Shown in pieces: positions 1-12,000 of a DNA stretch of 64,000 bases (the stretch's first letter is position 1; each line of letters starts with the position of its first letter). The stretch covers positions 682,001 to 746,000 of the forward strand of contig BDSL01000026.1 of the NCBI GenBank assembly GCA_003116995.1. The letters are read 5' to 3'. The DNA comes from Yamagishiella unicocca. Lineage: Eukaryota > Chlorophyta > Chlorophyceae > Chlamydomonadales > Volvocaceae. Made by a program: the position numbers and the translations under genes. The notes beneath the pieces were generated by a model. It worked only from the letters and a program-made list of their open reading frames with translations, searched no databases and was not told the DNA's origin.

Positions 1-2640
1 ACCCGAGCTTACCTCCAGTCGCCGCCGCAGCAGCGACCGCATGGAGATAATGCGATCCGCCATCACCTTGACCTCCTGAATTTTTCACCGAGTTTGCAAG
101 GGAAGTACGCTTTGTGAAGGGCGAGGTTGTCGAAAAAGCCATGTGAAGGAGCGAGTGCCGGCTGCGGCACACGTAGAGATCCACAGTGCTGGTAGGGCAG
201 TGCCTCGCCAGGACATTGGGCACTGTGACGTTTCGACACCGTACCTTAGCGCACACAGCCCACCGCGTTCAGGCTCCCTTTTCTCTCCCCTCCATCGTCT
301 ACGTTCGCCGGCGCGAACTGGGCACACGGAATTCCGCTACCGGCATACGGTGCTCATCCCTCGATTACAACGCCGCTCCTTGAGCTAGTTCCCTTCCGCG
401 TGGCGACGCACGCACGCACACGCGCACGCCCGGAAACACGCACCTTGTACCACAGCGCCCTCAGGGTGGGGTCCTCGAGGATCTTGGTCACCAGCAGCGC
501 GCCGTGCAGCGGCGGGTTGGAGTACATGGCTCGCGCCACGGCCTTCAGCTGGCTCTCAACAGCGGCGGCGTCCCTGTCATCGCCGCCAACAACACAGGGT
601 GCAGTCCAATATAACAAACGTGCGCCAACAGGTGGTGGGCTAACGTTAAGAGACCGCCCGGTGTCCCAGGTGCACGGTGCAACGCCCTCATCCGCCCCTC
701 ACGCGGCCTTCCACGGCCAGGCCCCCCGGAAGAGGCCGCACCTGGGGTTGTCGCACACGATGGAGAGGCAGCCCACGCGCTGGCCGTACAGTCCCATGTT
801 CTTGGCGTAACTCTGGCTGACCGCCAGGCGGTGTCCGTCGGCCAGGAAAATGCGGATCGACTGCGCGTCACGGTCGCAGTCACCGCTGGCGAAGCCCTGC
901 AGAGCAACACAAGGGGCAGCAGCCCCCAGCAGCGCGCTTACATACACCCACGATTTTGCGCCTAAACGTATCGTAAGCATCTCCTTGTCAAGGCCCCCCT
1001 CGCCCGCCCTCGTGCAATGAACTCCATACCGGATACCCACATGGCGGTACATGTTACAGCAAGGTACATACACCTGTTTGACCCGACCTCTGCTCCTTTC
1101 CATTCCCCCGATCTGCGGCGAGCATGCTTGCTAGTTCTGACCCACGCATGTTTCGAGGCGAGGTTATGCACCACGTCACAGCCCACGCAAAACCGACGCA
1201 TCCTCGCGCGACCCGCACCGCACCTGGTACGCCATGTCGAACATGGGGAAGTGTCGCTTCTCCGCCATGACCCGCGAGATGGTGCGCCACTGGTCCGCCG
1301 TGGGGTCGACCCCCGTGGGGTTGTGCGCGCACGCGTGCATCAGGAAGACGCTGCCGTCGGGGGCGCGCTGCAGGCGGCGGAGGTGCAGCACAAGACAGTC
1401 AGGTAGGCGGTTCCACCCGGGCTCTCTCGCACTTGGATGGGTAGCACATCCAAAGCTGACGCCTCTGCGGTTGTCTTTACATCGGTGCCATGTCTACTGT
1501 GGAAACCCCTAGCTGCCGCCATGCGAGCGAAGAGGGTAACCGTGTGCCGTAGCGTGCCGTGCGCTGAGCCCCCGCATTTCTTCAAGCTGTGCAACAAATC
1601 CAATGGTCCAGTTAAATATGGCCCTAGCTAGGCCCTCTACCCCGATGCCGGCTACCTGGGCCTGGCACCTCTCGCACCTGCGCGTCCTCCAGGAAACCCT
1701 CCAAGTCCAGACCCCGCGTCTCTGGCTTGAAATAGCGGTACTTCGCGTACTCCACGCCAGAATCACGCCAAATGTTGAAGTGGTTTGACCAGGTTGGCTC
1801 CGGGATGAACACCTTGGTGCCCGGCATGAACCTACACGTCGACGCATGTTCAATAGACAATGTATTTATCGGTTCCATGATTTCATCGTCCCCATGCCGG
1901 CCAAACATACCGTTTCTGGAACTCAGCAAAGAGGCGGCAGGAGCCAGTGCCCGAGAGGGACTGTACCCCGGCAACTAAGCCATCGCGGAGTACCGCGTGG
2001 TTATCACCATACACAAGCTTGACGGACTCATGGATGAAGTCGCGAAGGCCTCCGATCGGCAGATACCTGCAGGTTCAGGGCAACGCCGCGTGAGACCAAC
2101 TCGCCCGATGCGTGACACGCCGCTGGTGCGAAATGGCCAAACACTCACTCCATGAAGAGCTTGCCAGCAATCCTGCGCTCGGATTCGCGGACACATTCCA
2201 GCACAACGGGTTTGCCGTTGTCGTCGCGGTACGCACCCTTCGGATTGGAAAGGGACAGGCACTGTCGATTGCCAGCACGTAACGACCTCGGCGACAAGTA
2301 ATCACTAACAAACGCTGACGACCCGACCTATCGCATATGGCAGGCCATAATCCAACACGAGTCGCGCGCAACTTGTAATCAATCAATGGGCGGCGGCCAC
2401 GTGACGCCGCAAACGCACCACGCCCAGGTTTATCTTCGTGGGGTCTGTATCCGCCAGGAACTTTTCCGTGATGCCCAGAATAGGATCTTTCGGCGCTGCC
2501 TCCACATGACCGAACAATGTGCTGTAGGGCAAGGCAGACACGCGCTGTACAAGCGCCCGAGCGATCGCCGGCTGTGTGCTGTTCAGATACGGACGCGCTA
2601 AAGACGCCAGCTCGTGGACCAGGTGGGTAACCTGTGCCAT
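1..2640 (-). CDS. Aspartate aminotransferase, class I PLP enzyme (5' 371 codons; C-terminus off window)
   Basis: Transfers the amino group between aspartate/2-oxoglutarate and oxaloacetate/glutamate using pyridoxal phosphate. The ATG is at 2640. Exons that close in frame are 2640-2419, 2237-2149, 2066-1911, 1831-1678, 1367-1224, 896-742, 573-444 and 75-13, all with GT-AG borders. Family landmarks run in order: INLGVGAYRDD, the [14 protein letters not shown] cofactor region, the [12 protein letters not shown] loop, and [14 protein letters not shown], whose Lys is the Schiff-base residue by family knowledge, then MYSNPP. The next donor is at base 12, so roughly the last 45 residues lie outside the window. 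About 55 residues precede the conserved core, enough for an organellar presequence, but the compartment cannot be settled here. The gene diverges from SF3B4 across 2.2 kb. Confidence 0.95.
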
Positions 2641-4835
2641 TTGCGAGGGTTCAGCCTCAGCTGCGTCGTGGAATCAGGCGAGCACGCTCTCGTTTGAAGT
2701 TAACGGATTGCAACAGGAGAGGCTACACGTGTGGGTATTACAATTCATGTAGTTCACACTAAAACGCCATGGCGTGCTGTTTCGTGGGGTGCCGGTCGGC
2801 GCCGTACCCTGGAGCATGAAATGCCTGCAATGCAACGAGAATTGCAAACGCGACAGTTTACTTTTCACGTTATAAACGTAAGTACATCGCCTTCAATTTT
2901 AAGCAATACGTATCCGTCGGCAAACCTTCAGTCGCATCTCGAACATGTGTTGCGGCGCCGAAGACCCAGTTCAGGGTCCAGCTAAATCCGTGCAGACGCT
3001 ACCTACATCTCGCGTAACAGCGACGGTCACGGGTGGACTCTAAAGAGGTGCTGCTGTAACCTGACAACGAGCCGGGAAGCGCTAACGGAGTAATGGACCC
3101 TAATGGACCTTGGCGTCTAAATACATTTCATCGCCGACCGCGGGCCTTTACCCTTTTCACCAATAATGGAGCCCATCCATGATAGCTACACGGCGCAAAC
3201 AGGGGAGAGACGTTCGAACAAGCTTAACTGCGTACGCCCACAAGCTCCCATAGCCTGCCATAGCTGCCAATGAGCAGTGCAGCGTGCATGGCGTTAACAA
3301 GGAAGTACACCGTTTTTTGTGTCAATCCCATGTGTCAATTCGGTGCTAAATCATGCTCAACAAGGCCATAGAGCGGCTGTGGACAACTTCCTGGAATTGC
3401 AGCAGGTTGCAGCGGGCCAAGCCATATATACGAGAACACAACAGCTGGAAAGGTTGGCTGCCTAAACCTACGCCCAGCTCCTGTTTACCATACTAGTTCC
3501 TTTGCCGGCACATTCATTCTCGGTGCCTACTTTTCACTTGGTGGCGGCTAAACTATTCTCCGTACTGGATGGGTGGCAAGCGACTGCCGCCGCCGCTGGT
3601 CAGTTGAAACGGCCAACGAACCCCAGAACAATTCATGCTGCTCCTGCCATAATGCAGCAGGTTGCCAGCATGTTTACAATCTGCACCGGAAACCCCTCCA
3701 CCCATGCCCTACTAAAAGGAAGATTGCGCAGAAGGGAGCGGGGATGGACTTTGGGCCAACTTCCATCAAGCGGCTCTGCACTTCGACGGAAAGCGATGGA
3801 GGACTCCCAACAATTGCCTTGTACTCAAGTACCAAAAACATGAGGACGCACCCAGGCCTGCATGACCCAGATGGCTTCCCGGGGCCGCCGCCTAAAACCT
3901 GCCCCAACCTATAGCACGACGGGTGCAGGCCCGCGTAGAGCCTCGGAAATCAGCCTCCACGCCATGCCTTTTGCTGAGCTCCAGCGATTGAAATGTCGGT
4001 CAGCCATGCGCAGAGGTGCGTGGCCAGGATTTGTCGCCTGTCGGTGCAGGTGTATCCACGATGACCGCGTTGGTACTTTGCTGTCGTCCATTCAGTACTT
4101 GCATTCCTGCGCCATGGCCTTACCAATATCCTCTATAAAGCTGCTACGGTGATTAGACCGTAGGTGTCTGCCCCAAACGGTGGCTAAACTGCCTTCGCCT
4201 TGCTGATCCCTCTTCAGTTTGGCCTCAGACACCCGAAATAAAACCCTGAAACGGCCATAGGCCACTCATCATAGGCCACTCACCATAGGCCACTCACCAT
4301 AGGCCACTCACCATAGGTCACTTACCAGTACGGGTTATGCATAATGCGAAGCTTTGGTAGACACACCACCTTCCATTCCATTTCCGTTATGTGTTCCCTA
4401 TCCAGTACGTGTGCGTTCAGGGCTCCTGCAATCCAGGTTGTTGCGGCCTCTTCAGCATCATGGGCCACCTGTTCGTCAGTACCACTGTACCAGTCGTATC
4501 GAAGACATGGGCTCGCGGCACTTCAGTACGGCATTAGGGACAAATTTCGCTCGGGATCGGTCATGGAGTCAACATACTGAAAGGTGTTGGAATAATTTTG
4601 CGTCGCTAAAGCTGCGTATAACAGTGCGAACATAGGAGTTCCGCCGCTTTTTCGACCTGACTTCCTGTTTACCAAAAGCTTTTGTGTTCATCAAGCTTTC
4701 TCGACAAGTGCGATATAATCAGAATGCTCCAATATAAAACCACTACAATATGTTGAACCATCAATTCAGGCAGATACTGTTTGGGCTACGCGGGTGAATA
4801 CATCGTTATAGAGCCCCGCCTAGGTTGTAGAAATC
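2641..4835. other. Divergent intergenic spacer between aspartate aminotransferase and SF3B4
   Basis: Both flanking genes start here and are transcribed outward, so the 2.2 kb must hold two promoters. The short open frames inside (around 3500-3900) have no recognisable motif and no splice partners. Apart from a 14-bp tandem array at 4257-4326 I see nothing I can name. Confidence 0.6.
4257..4326. repeat. 14-bp minisatellite, five copies
   Basis: Unit ATAGGCCACTCACC. Copies 2-4 are identical; copy 1 differs at one position and copy 5 at two. It lies about 510 bp upstream of the SF3B4 start codon. Confidence 0.9.
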
Positions 4836-7800
4836 ATGTCAGTAACAGGGACAGCTGGAGGTCGCATTGCACCGGGCGTGGGTGCCAACCTCATCGGCCA
4901 GCACGCACAGGATCGCAACCAGGAAGCGACCGTATACGTTGGCAACTTGGATGTCCAGGTTTGTATATGATATCCTCGGCCGGTGTCATGTCAGCATTCT
5001 GAAGGACTTTGTTGTAGCGCCGCAGGTGACGGAAGAGCTAGTTTGGGAGCTGTTCACGCAAGCCGGTCCCGTTGGTGAGTCTTCGTGGCAGTGGGCGGAA
5101 CGTGCGACTTGATCAAACGTGTCTGGCGGCATGCCGTATGCAGTGAACGTGTACATGCCCAAGGACCGTGTCACTAGCCAGCACCAAGGATACGGCTTCG
5201 TTGAATTCAAGGGCGAGGAGGATGCCGACTACGTAAGTGGCAAAGGCGGGGGGTTTGAGGCGGCTCTGGCTGCATGGGATGAGGAGTACATTTTATTGCA
5301 ATACCCGGGGCGTGGCAGCAAGGTCCATCCAGGAAGCCTCCTAGCCAGGTTGCGTGCTTTGCAGCGATTACTGCTATTCGAAGGTGGGGTCGCCGAGGGG
5401 AAGTACAGCGGGCTATCCATGTTGATGGCGTGTCTGGGAGGGACATACTAACGGGGTATACAGCATGCCTGGGAAGGTGGCCTAGAATCTTAAATCCCAA
5501 GCACTTCGCCGAACAAGCGCACCGTAATTGTTCCTGATTCCCTCTAGAACCCTTGTGCTTGCTTGCTGGATTGATCCTGTCTGCTACACAGGCGATTAAG
5601 GTCCTGAACATGATCAAAGTATACGGCAAAGCCATTCGCGTAAACAAAGCCAGCCAGGACAAGCGGCAGGCGGATGTGGGCGCAAACCTGTTCATTGGTA
5701 ACCTTGATGCCGACGTCGACGAGAAGGTATGTGATGGGGTGCCTTCCTTGGAAGTTTCTGTCAGGGTTACCATGATGCCGAAGCGCCTGCGGGCACACAA
5801 GGGTTGGAACCTCGCTATTATTATGACGGCTGCAAAAGTCTTGGACACATCCATGGGGTATGCTGGCGACTAGGTACTGCTGGCGATGTGTCTGGAAGTA
5901 TCGCTCGCTGGACAGCGCCTGTTGTGGAGCCCCATGTGTCCGTCCATAATCTTTAAACCATAGGCCTGTGAGCATGGTAGCAAGGATTGACCACAGGAAC
6001 GGGGGCAGGAAACTAAGGCAATAACATTGGGGGTAGGGGCACTTTACGCTACAGAGCCGGCAATGGTAGAGACACGCAGATGGAGGGCATGCGTGCTTGT
6101 CGTTAGGTAGGAACTGCCATCAGAGCTTATTTCACGATGAGAAGGACGCACGGAGCTGGGAAGGCCGTATGCCCAGCTGGGTGAAAAGTATGAAAGGCAA
6201 CGGGCGGGGCGGGGCTTCGGATGTACGGCTAGCGAGGCACCTTTCGTGGCATACAAGAGGTCAAAAGCTTGGCCAGAAGCGCCGTTGGTGCCTGTTGTGC
6301 TCTGTGCCGGTGTCTTGAGCTTCTGCACACCCAATTCCCCACAACAGCTGTTGTACGACACTTTCAGCGCCTTCGGGGTCATCGTCAACACGCCCAAGAT
6401 TATGCGTGACCCGGACACCGGCAACTCGCGTGGCTTCGGCTTTGTCAGCTACGACTGCTTTGAGGCATCGGACGCGGCCATTGAAGCCATGAACGGCCAA
6501 TACCTGTGCAATCGAGCCATCACGGTGTCGTACGCTTTCAAAAAGGACACCAAGGGTACGTGTGGTTTACGTACAGCCGAACGTCGGGGTCATGGTGCAT
6601 GCGCGCTACTGCGGTAGCTGACCATATATACTGGCGCTCGTGTAGCCCGTTGCCTTCGCTTGCCGGGCGAATGCAGCATTGCAGCACCAGATCTATGCTG
6701 GCATGCCTTGATCCGGTCAGAAAATGTTTGAATCGTCGGTAAGTGATGGTATGGCCACTTCCGACGCCTGCCGCCCGCCCGGCATCTCCGCCACGTCGCC
6801 AGGGGAGCGCCACGGCACACCCGCGGAGCGCTTGCTGGCTGCACAGCAGCGCGAGAAGATGGCGGCGCAGAGCCGCCCCAACCAGCTGTTCGCGGAAGGG
6901 CCCAAGCTCAAGGGGCAGCAGGTTGGGCAGCCGCCGGCTGGGCCGGTCGTGATAACGGCGCCATCGGGCTTTGCAGCGGGTGAGTGGGCAAGTGGCGTGC
7001 CGTCATCTGCATTACGACAGTAACGTGCGTTGTACCAGGCCACTGGCAAGCGCCGCACTCAGGACTGTCCACGCGTGGTTGTCCTGCATTAATGGCCTGG
7101 GCGCTCCCTTGGGAATTGGTCCAAGAGAACGTGTGCGCGTCCTTGCAGGTGCGCAACCAATGCCCCCTTCGATGCCGCCGCCAATGCCGTACCCGCCGGC
7201 GCCGTACGGCATGCCCCCGCCGCCACAGCAGCCATGGGGTGAGTTTGGGGTTCACGCAGGGGTATTCATGGGTGGAGGGTTTGTGTCCCAGGACTCTCTG
7301 CTTCCAAGCGGCATTGGCGGTGGGGGAGTCCGCATCGCGAGAGAAACACCCGTCACACATTCTACCGGCTCTTTATTCCTGGCATCCTCGAACTCAACCG
7401 TATTCGCCACCTAGCTGCCACCCAGCTGCTGTTCCTCTTACCGCCGTGCGCCTTCCTGCACCGCGCACACGCCGTTCAGGGCCCTATCCGCCACAGATGC
7501 CGCCGCCATCGGGTTATCAGGTGAGGCAAGGATCGTGCGTGGATTGTGGTCAGGTTGTGACGACATGCGCCCGCGGGCAGGTCCCAGGGCTTCAAGTGCC
7601 TTACTTGCGACCCTGTCAGTACCTCTACGATGTGAACGCCAGCAACAACGCTGCATGTCCCAGGGCTGATTGGAACTGATGTCGGCGTTTTGAGAAATGC
7701 ATTGAAATCCGATTTGCGCCGCCGCTTACTGCGTTTCAGGGCTACCCTCCGCCATCGCCGTACGGCATGCCGCCGCCACCGTACGGTATGCCGCCGAATA

Positions 7801-7967
7801 TGCCGCCGCCGGGTTACGGTATGGGCCCGCCACACGGGATGCCACCGCCGCCGCCAGGCTATGGCATGGGGCCGCCACATGGGATGCCGCCCCCGCCGCC
7901 GCCAGGCTATGGTATGGGGCCGGGAATGATGATGCCGCAAGGCGCGCCTCCGCCGCCTTCCCGGTGA
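4836..7967 (+). CDS. SF3B4: Splicing factor 3b subunit 4 (SF3b49/SAP49), two RRMs
   Basis: Component of the SF3b part of the U2 snRNP, which contacts pre-mRNA near the branch site; acts in the nucleus. Nine exons join in frame: 4836-4958, 5026-5074, 5144-5232, 5592-5726, 6348-6555, 6803-6979, 7149-7238, 7480-7520, 7740-7967, giving about 378 residues. RRM1 has VYVGNLD and YGFVEF as RNP motifs; RRM2 has LFIGNLD and the variant FGFVSY. These are followed by [13 protein letters not shown] and the family segment [14 protein letters not shown]. The C-terminus is a Pro/Met/Gly/Tyr-rich tail of [12 protein letters not shown] repeats ending at TGA 7965-7967, as in animal and plant SF3B4. The order and spacing of the domains are canonical, so the assignment is secure. 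Confidence 0.97.
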
Positions 7968-9099
7968 CGTACCTACGCAGCTATGGCCGACGAGGTGGAT
8001 ATGAAGAAAAAGTTGCGGAAGCCTGCAGGAAACCCTGTCGGGGTTCGGATAAGACGTATGGGATGGGACTCATGACATTTGTACCAGGCTGCCAGCAATG
8101 CGTGCTGGGCGGAAGCCGGTGCATGGTTTGGACATGGACATGCTGTTGGGATTCACTCCTTAAGATCCTTATGCCACATGCGGTTGGAAGCGTCTGCCGT
8201 TCGTGTAAATCAGCAGGTACGCAAAGTACTTTCCAGAGTCAGCTTGCAGTCATGACATGGCGGCGAAGGACATCATTCAGCGTTCCGGCCCCTATACCAA
8301 GCACCTCAAGGGTACAGCAAAGCAGCGCGTATGGACGTGAACCTGCCCGAGGTTAGAGCTGACACTTGTTTGGACTACGACAGCGAGTTCGATGCTGCCA
8401 CACGCTCTGGGTTCGCCCAATGTACTACTGGGCACGGCAGGCCTGAATGGCTAGACAATGTCTGAGGTTACTCAGAGCTACGCGCGGGACATCCGCCACT
8501 ATATGGGCTGGACGACAATCCCCCAAAGACACGCTCACATAAAATTGTTCTTAACGTCCCTCGTCGATAACGTCCCTCGTCGACAGGGTTGGGCATCTCA
8601 CATTTGGGCACGCAGCTGATCCAGACTTCTTAGCTCTCACGTCCAAACCCGTACAATCAAGCCTCACGACGCCTACATGCTTGCAGCTCTGCAATTAAAA
8701 CAAAGACGTCCGTCATACTCGGTCATCCGGCGTTACTAGTCCTGCCCGCTCAGACGCTCGGCAATGCCTTGCAGCCAAGCCATGAAAGAAACACTCTGGC
8801 GCGTAACAACGCGCCCCAGACTCCAGCGGCTCAGTTTCAAGAACAAAAACACTGGTACTACTTTCATTAAAGGCATCCATTGTTCAATACAACCGCACCA
8901 TAGGTTCGACTACCATTTTACCACACGTGGAGTAAGCAATGCCTGCCACCACACGACATTCATCTTTGTTTGCACCAACATGGTCGGCGAGGTTATTGTA
9001 AAAACATCGCGCTGGACGCCCTATTATCGGCGTCTCAGGGGCATGGTTTAGGGAGGAAGCAGGCATGTCCCACTGCAGACCCTCGCAGTCGCGGCGATA
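7968..9099. other. Convergent spacer between SF3B4 and the histidine kinase
   Basis: Holds the 3' flank of SF3B4 (TGTAA at 8204) and, on the other strand, that of the kinase. The short frame at 8764-9051 has no recognisable motif. I see nothing else. Confidence 0.55.
8204..8208 (+). terminator. TGTAA poly(A) signal of SF3B4
   Basis: TGTAA lies 237 nt downstream of the SF3B4 stop. This pentamer is the usual poly(A) signal in volvocine algae. Assignment rests on motif and position only. Confidence 0.45.
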
Positions 9100-12000
9100 C
9101 TAATGCGCCATCCTTGGTATCGTCCACATGTCGCCTTGCTGCGCCCAACCTGAGCCCTCCAGCACACGCACCAGCGACTCCGCCAGCATCTCCTTCAGCA
9201 CCGGCTTGGACAGAAACCCGTTCATGCCCGCGCGCCGGCACTCCTCCCGGTCCCGGTCCAGGGCATTTGCGGTCATCGCAACAATCGGCACAGCGCACCC
9301 CAGCCGTCGAATGGAGCGGGTGGCGTCCACCCCCCCCATGACTGGCATTGCCATATCCATGAGGACCACGTCAAACATCAGGTTGGGTGTTCGCGCTTGA
9401 GCAGGGGGGCCCGCACCACTTCCGAGGGAGGCAGGCAGAAGGCTCGCGCTGGTCGAGGACGGGGGCGCAAAGGACGGGGCCGTGGGGCAGTCGCTGCTGG
9501 ATTTGGCGGGACAGGCTGTGCCAGGCGACGGTGCGGCGAGGTGGCAGCTACTGCCTTCGCAGCTGCTGTCGCAAGGCTCAGAAGCTGCTGCGGCAGCGGC
9601 AGCTACTGCCGCCATCGCGTCCTCTATACGCTTCACTGCCTCCAGTCCATTGCTCGCCACCTCGCACTGCAGCCCCAGACTGGCCAGCATCTTGCGCGCC
9701 ACCGTCTGGTTGATGAGGTTATCTTCGACGAGAAGCACTCGGCGTCCAGACAACGCGCGGAAATGCGCAGAATTGGAGGCCGAATCTGTCCGGCCACCGG
9801 TCCTCAGGCCTATACCACTTGCCCCCCGTGAGCTGGTTGGGACGGCGGGGGGCTGGCCGCCAGCAGTTTGCTCATTCTGCAACGGCAACCCGTACATACC
9901 AGCTGTTACCTTCATGGACACCGTTGCCATCCCCACGGAACCCTGCAGTCGTTGGCCGGGGTGAACACCGTTGACCTCAGCTCCGTTGGGGCTCAACTCA
10001 GCTGCCGGCGAAGCGACAGTTCCAACCGAGGCACTACACGTCCCGGAAGTGCTCGAGTTCCTTGCTTGCCCCGACCCCGCCCCCACCATCATCGAAGGCC
10101 CCCAGGGGTGCAAACTCCGACGGTTGCTGCCACCCAACAATCCGTTGCTGCCATCATCAACCGTCGAAATGCCATCGAAGATCGACGAGTCTTTATCGCC
10201 CATGGCTGCCGCACTGTTGTCATGAGGCCGATTCAGGCAAAAGGGACTTCGGTAGCTGACACTCTCGACGCTGCCGTACGATGTGGATCCATTCCTGAGG
10301 CCCGAGCTTGACGGTACAAACATGGGCACCAACCCACGGTTGTGCGAAGAGGAGCGCCCATCCATAGAGCTCAGCGCCGACGGGGATGCCGCGGCGGCGG
10401 AGATCATGTCCGCCGCCGGCTGCCGTGCATCTTCGCAAACAAAGCCCCCGTGCGGCTGGACCAGATGTTGGTTGCTGCCGTGTTTCGAAGTGACGCTCCG
10501 CGTGGCGCCATCCATGTGCCGCGACCCCGCCGCGCTGCTGCGCTCCTCTCCGCTGGTGCGACCCGAGATGCCGCCGGTCGACATGCCCTTCTGGGCAGCA
10601 GCGGACGCGGCGATTCTTTGGATCACGTCAGGAGCAGGGCGGCAGTAGCTGGAGCTCAGCTCCAGGAGGCTGAGGAAGCACGACGACCCCGACGCCGTCC
10701 TGCCTGCCAGCGGGGTTGGCACGGTCGCACCTCCCGAATCGATTCCGTCGGCCGCCTTCCCGGAGACACAGTACCCGCCGGCCGCAGCAGCATCACTAGG
10801 AGGCCGGGACGAGCACGGACCCATACCAGATGCTGTAGGTGCTCCTGTTGGGAGCGATCCACAAGCATTGATGCCGCCACCGTCGTTGCCGCCGCTCGAT
10901 TCGCCGAGTAGCAACATGCCCTCGGTTTGATGCTGCTGCTGCACGCTCGACGCGTGGGGCCACACAGCCGCAAGCGCGGGCCCTGATTTCGCGCCATCAA
11001 GGAAAGGAATGAGCCGTGCGCTGGGCTTGGACTCGCCACCAGAATTCCAGGCCCCAGATTGTAGGCCCTTCGAGGTGTCCGAGGGCTCTGCTTCCGCCAA
11101 ACCATGCTCGTGGCCAAGTATCGGCCCCAGGTTGGGGAAATTATGCATGTGTGCGCACTGACCGGAGAGCCGCGCGGGCGCGGTGGACGTAAACTCGGAG
11201 AAGGGGAAAAATTCGGGGCAGTTCCGGTTCGACTTGAGGGGCAACACTTGCTGCTGCTGCTCCTGCATCTCCGTGCCATGAGACCGCGACGACACCTCAA
11301 TGAGCGGGATTGTAAACCAAAAGATGGAGCCGCGACCGGGGCATGAGTACGCCCCTATGCGGCCGCCTAGTAAGCCAACCTGCGCATCAGGGCACGGACA
11401 CGTAAGCACAGCGAAAAGCGGACAAGACGGTTGTAAGGCCTTGCGCAGGAGCTTATTTTCCGTGTGCGACCACATATCTTCCGTGTGCGACCACATATCT
11501 TCCGTGTGCAACCACATCAATTGACGTAACCTCGCATCTCACCCGGCCGCCCGCCCGTACACGGGCTTCCGCTCCTTCCCCCGGCCCCACATGTGCCCCT
11601 TCAGTGCCCGACCCGACTGACCTGCTTGCTGCAGATGGACAGGCCTAGACCTGTGCCTCCCTTGCTGCGAGGTTTTCGCATCTCGTCCTCTGTGCCCTGG
11701 ACGTACTCCCGGAACAGCGTCTTCAGACCGTCCGGAGTTATCCCCGTGCCTGCAGCCAGGTTGAAAGGCATGCATGTGCGGCACAGGGGCGCGAGAGGCG
11801 GCGCATAAATAGCTGCACAGAGGAGGCTTCAGGCACTCACCCATGGCATTGCTGCCTGCGGGTACCTGGTACCCGGTGAGGTGTGCAGAAAACAAATACG
11901 CTGTAACCACTTGCACTCGCTGACTCCTAACGCAAACCAACTGTTGACCCACCGGTATCCGCGACTTCAAACAGGAGCCAACGAGGCGTGCCCTCGGCCA

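Noticed and set aside
9128..10911. Several plus-strand frames of 100-190 codons
   Set aside because: Antisense shadows of the GC-rich final kinase exon; Ala/Arg/Pro-rich with no motif.
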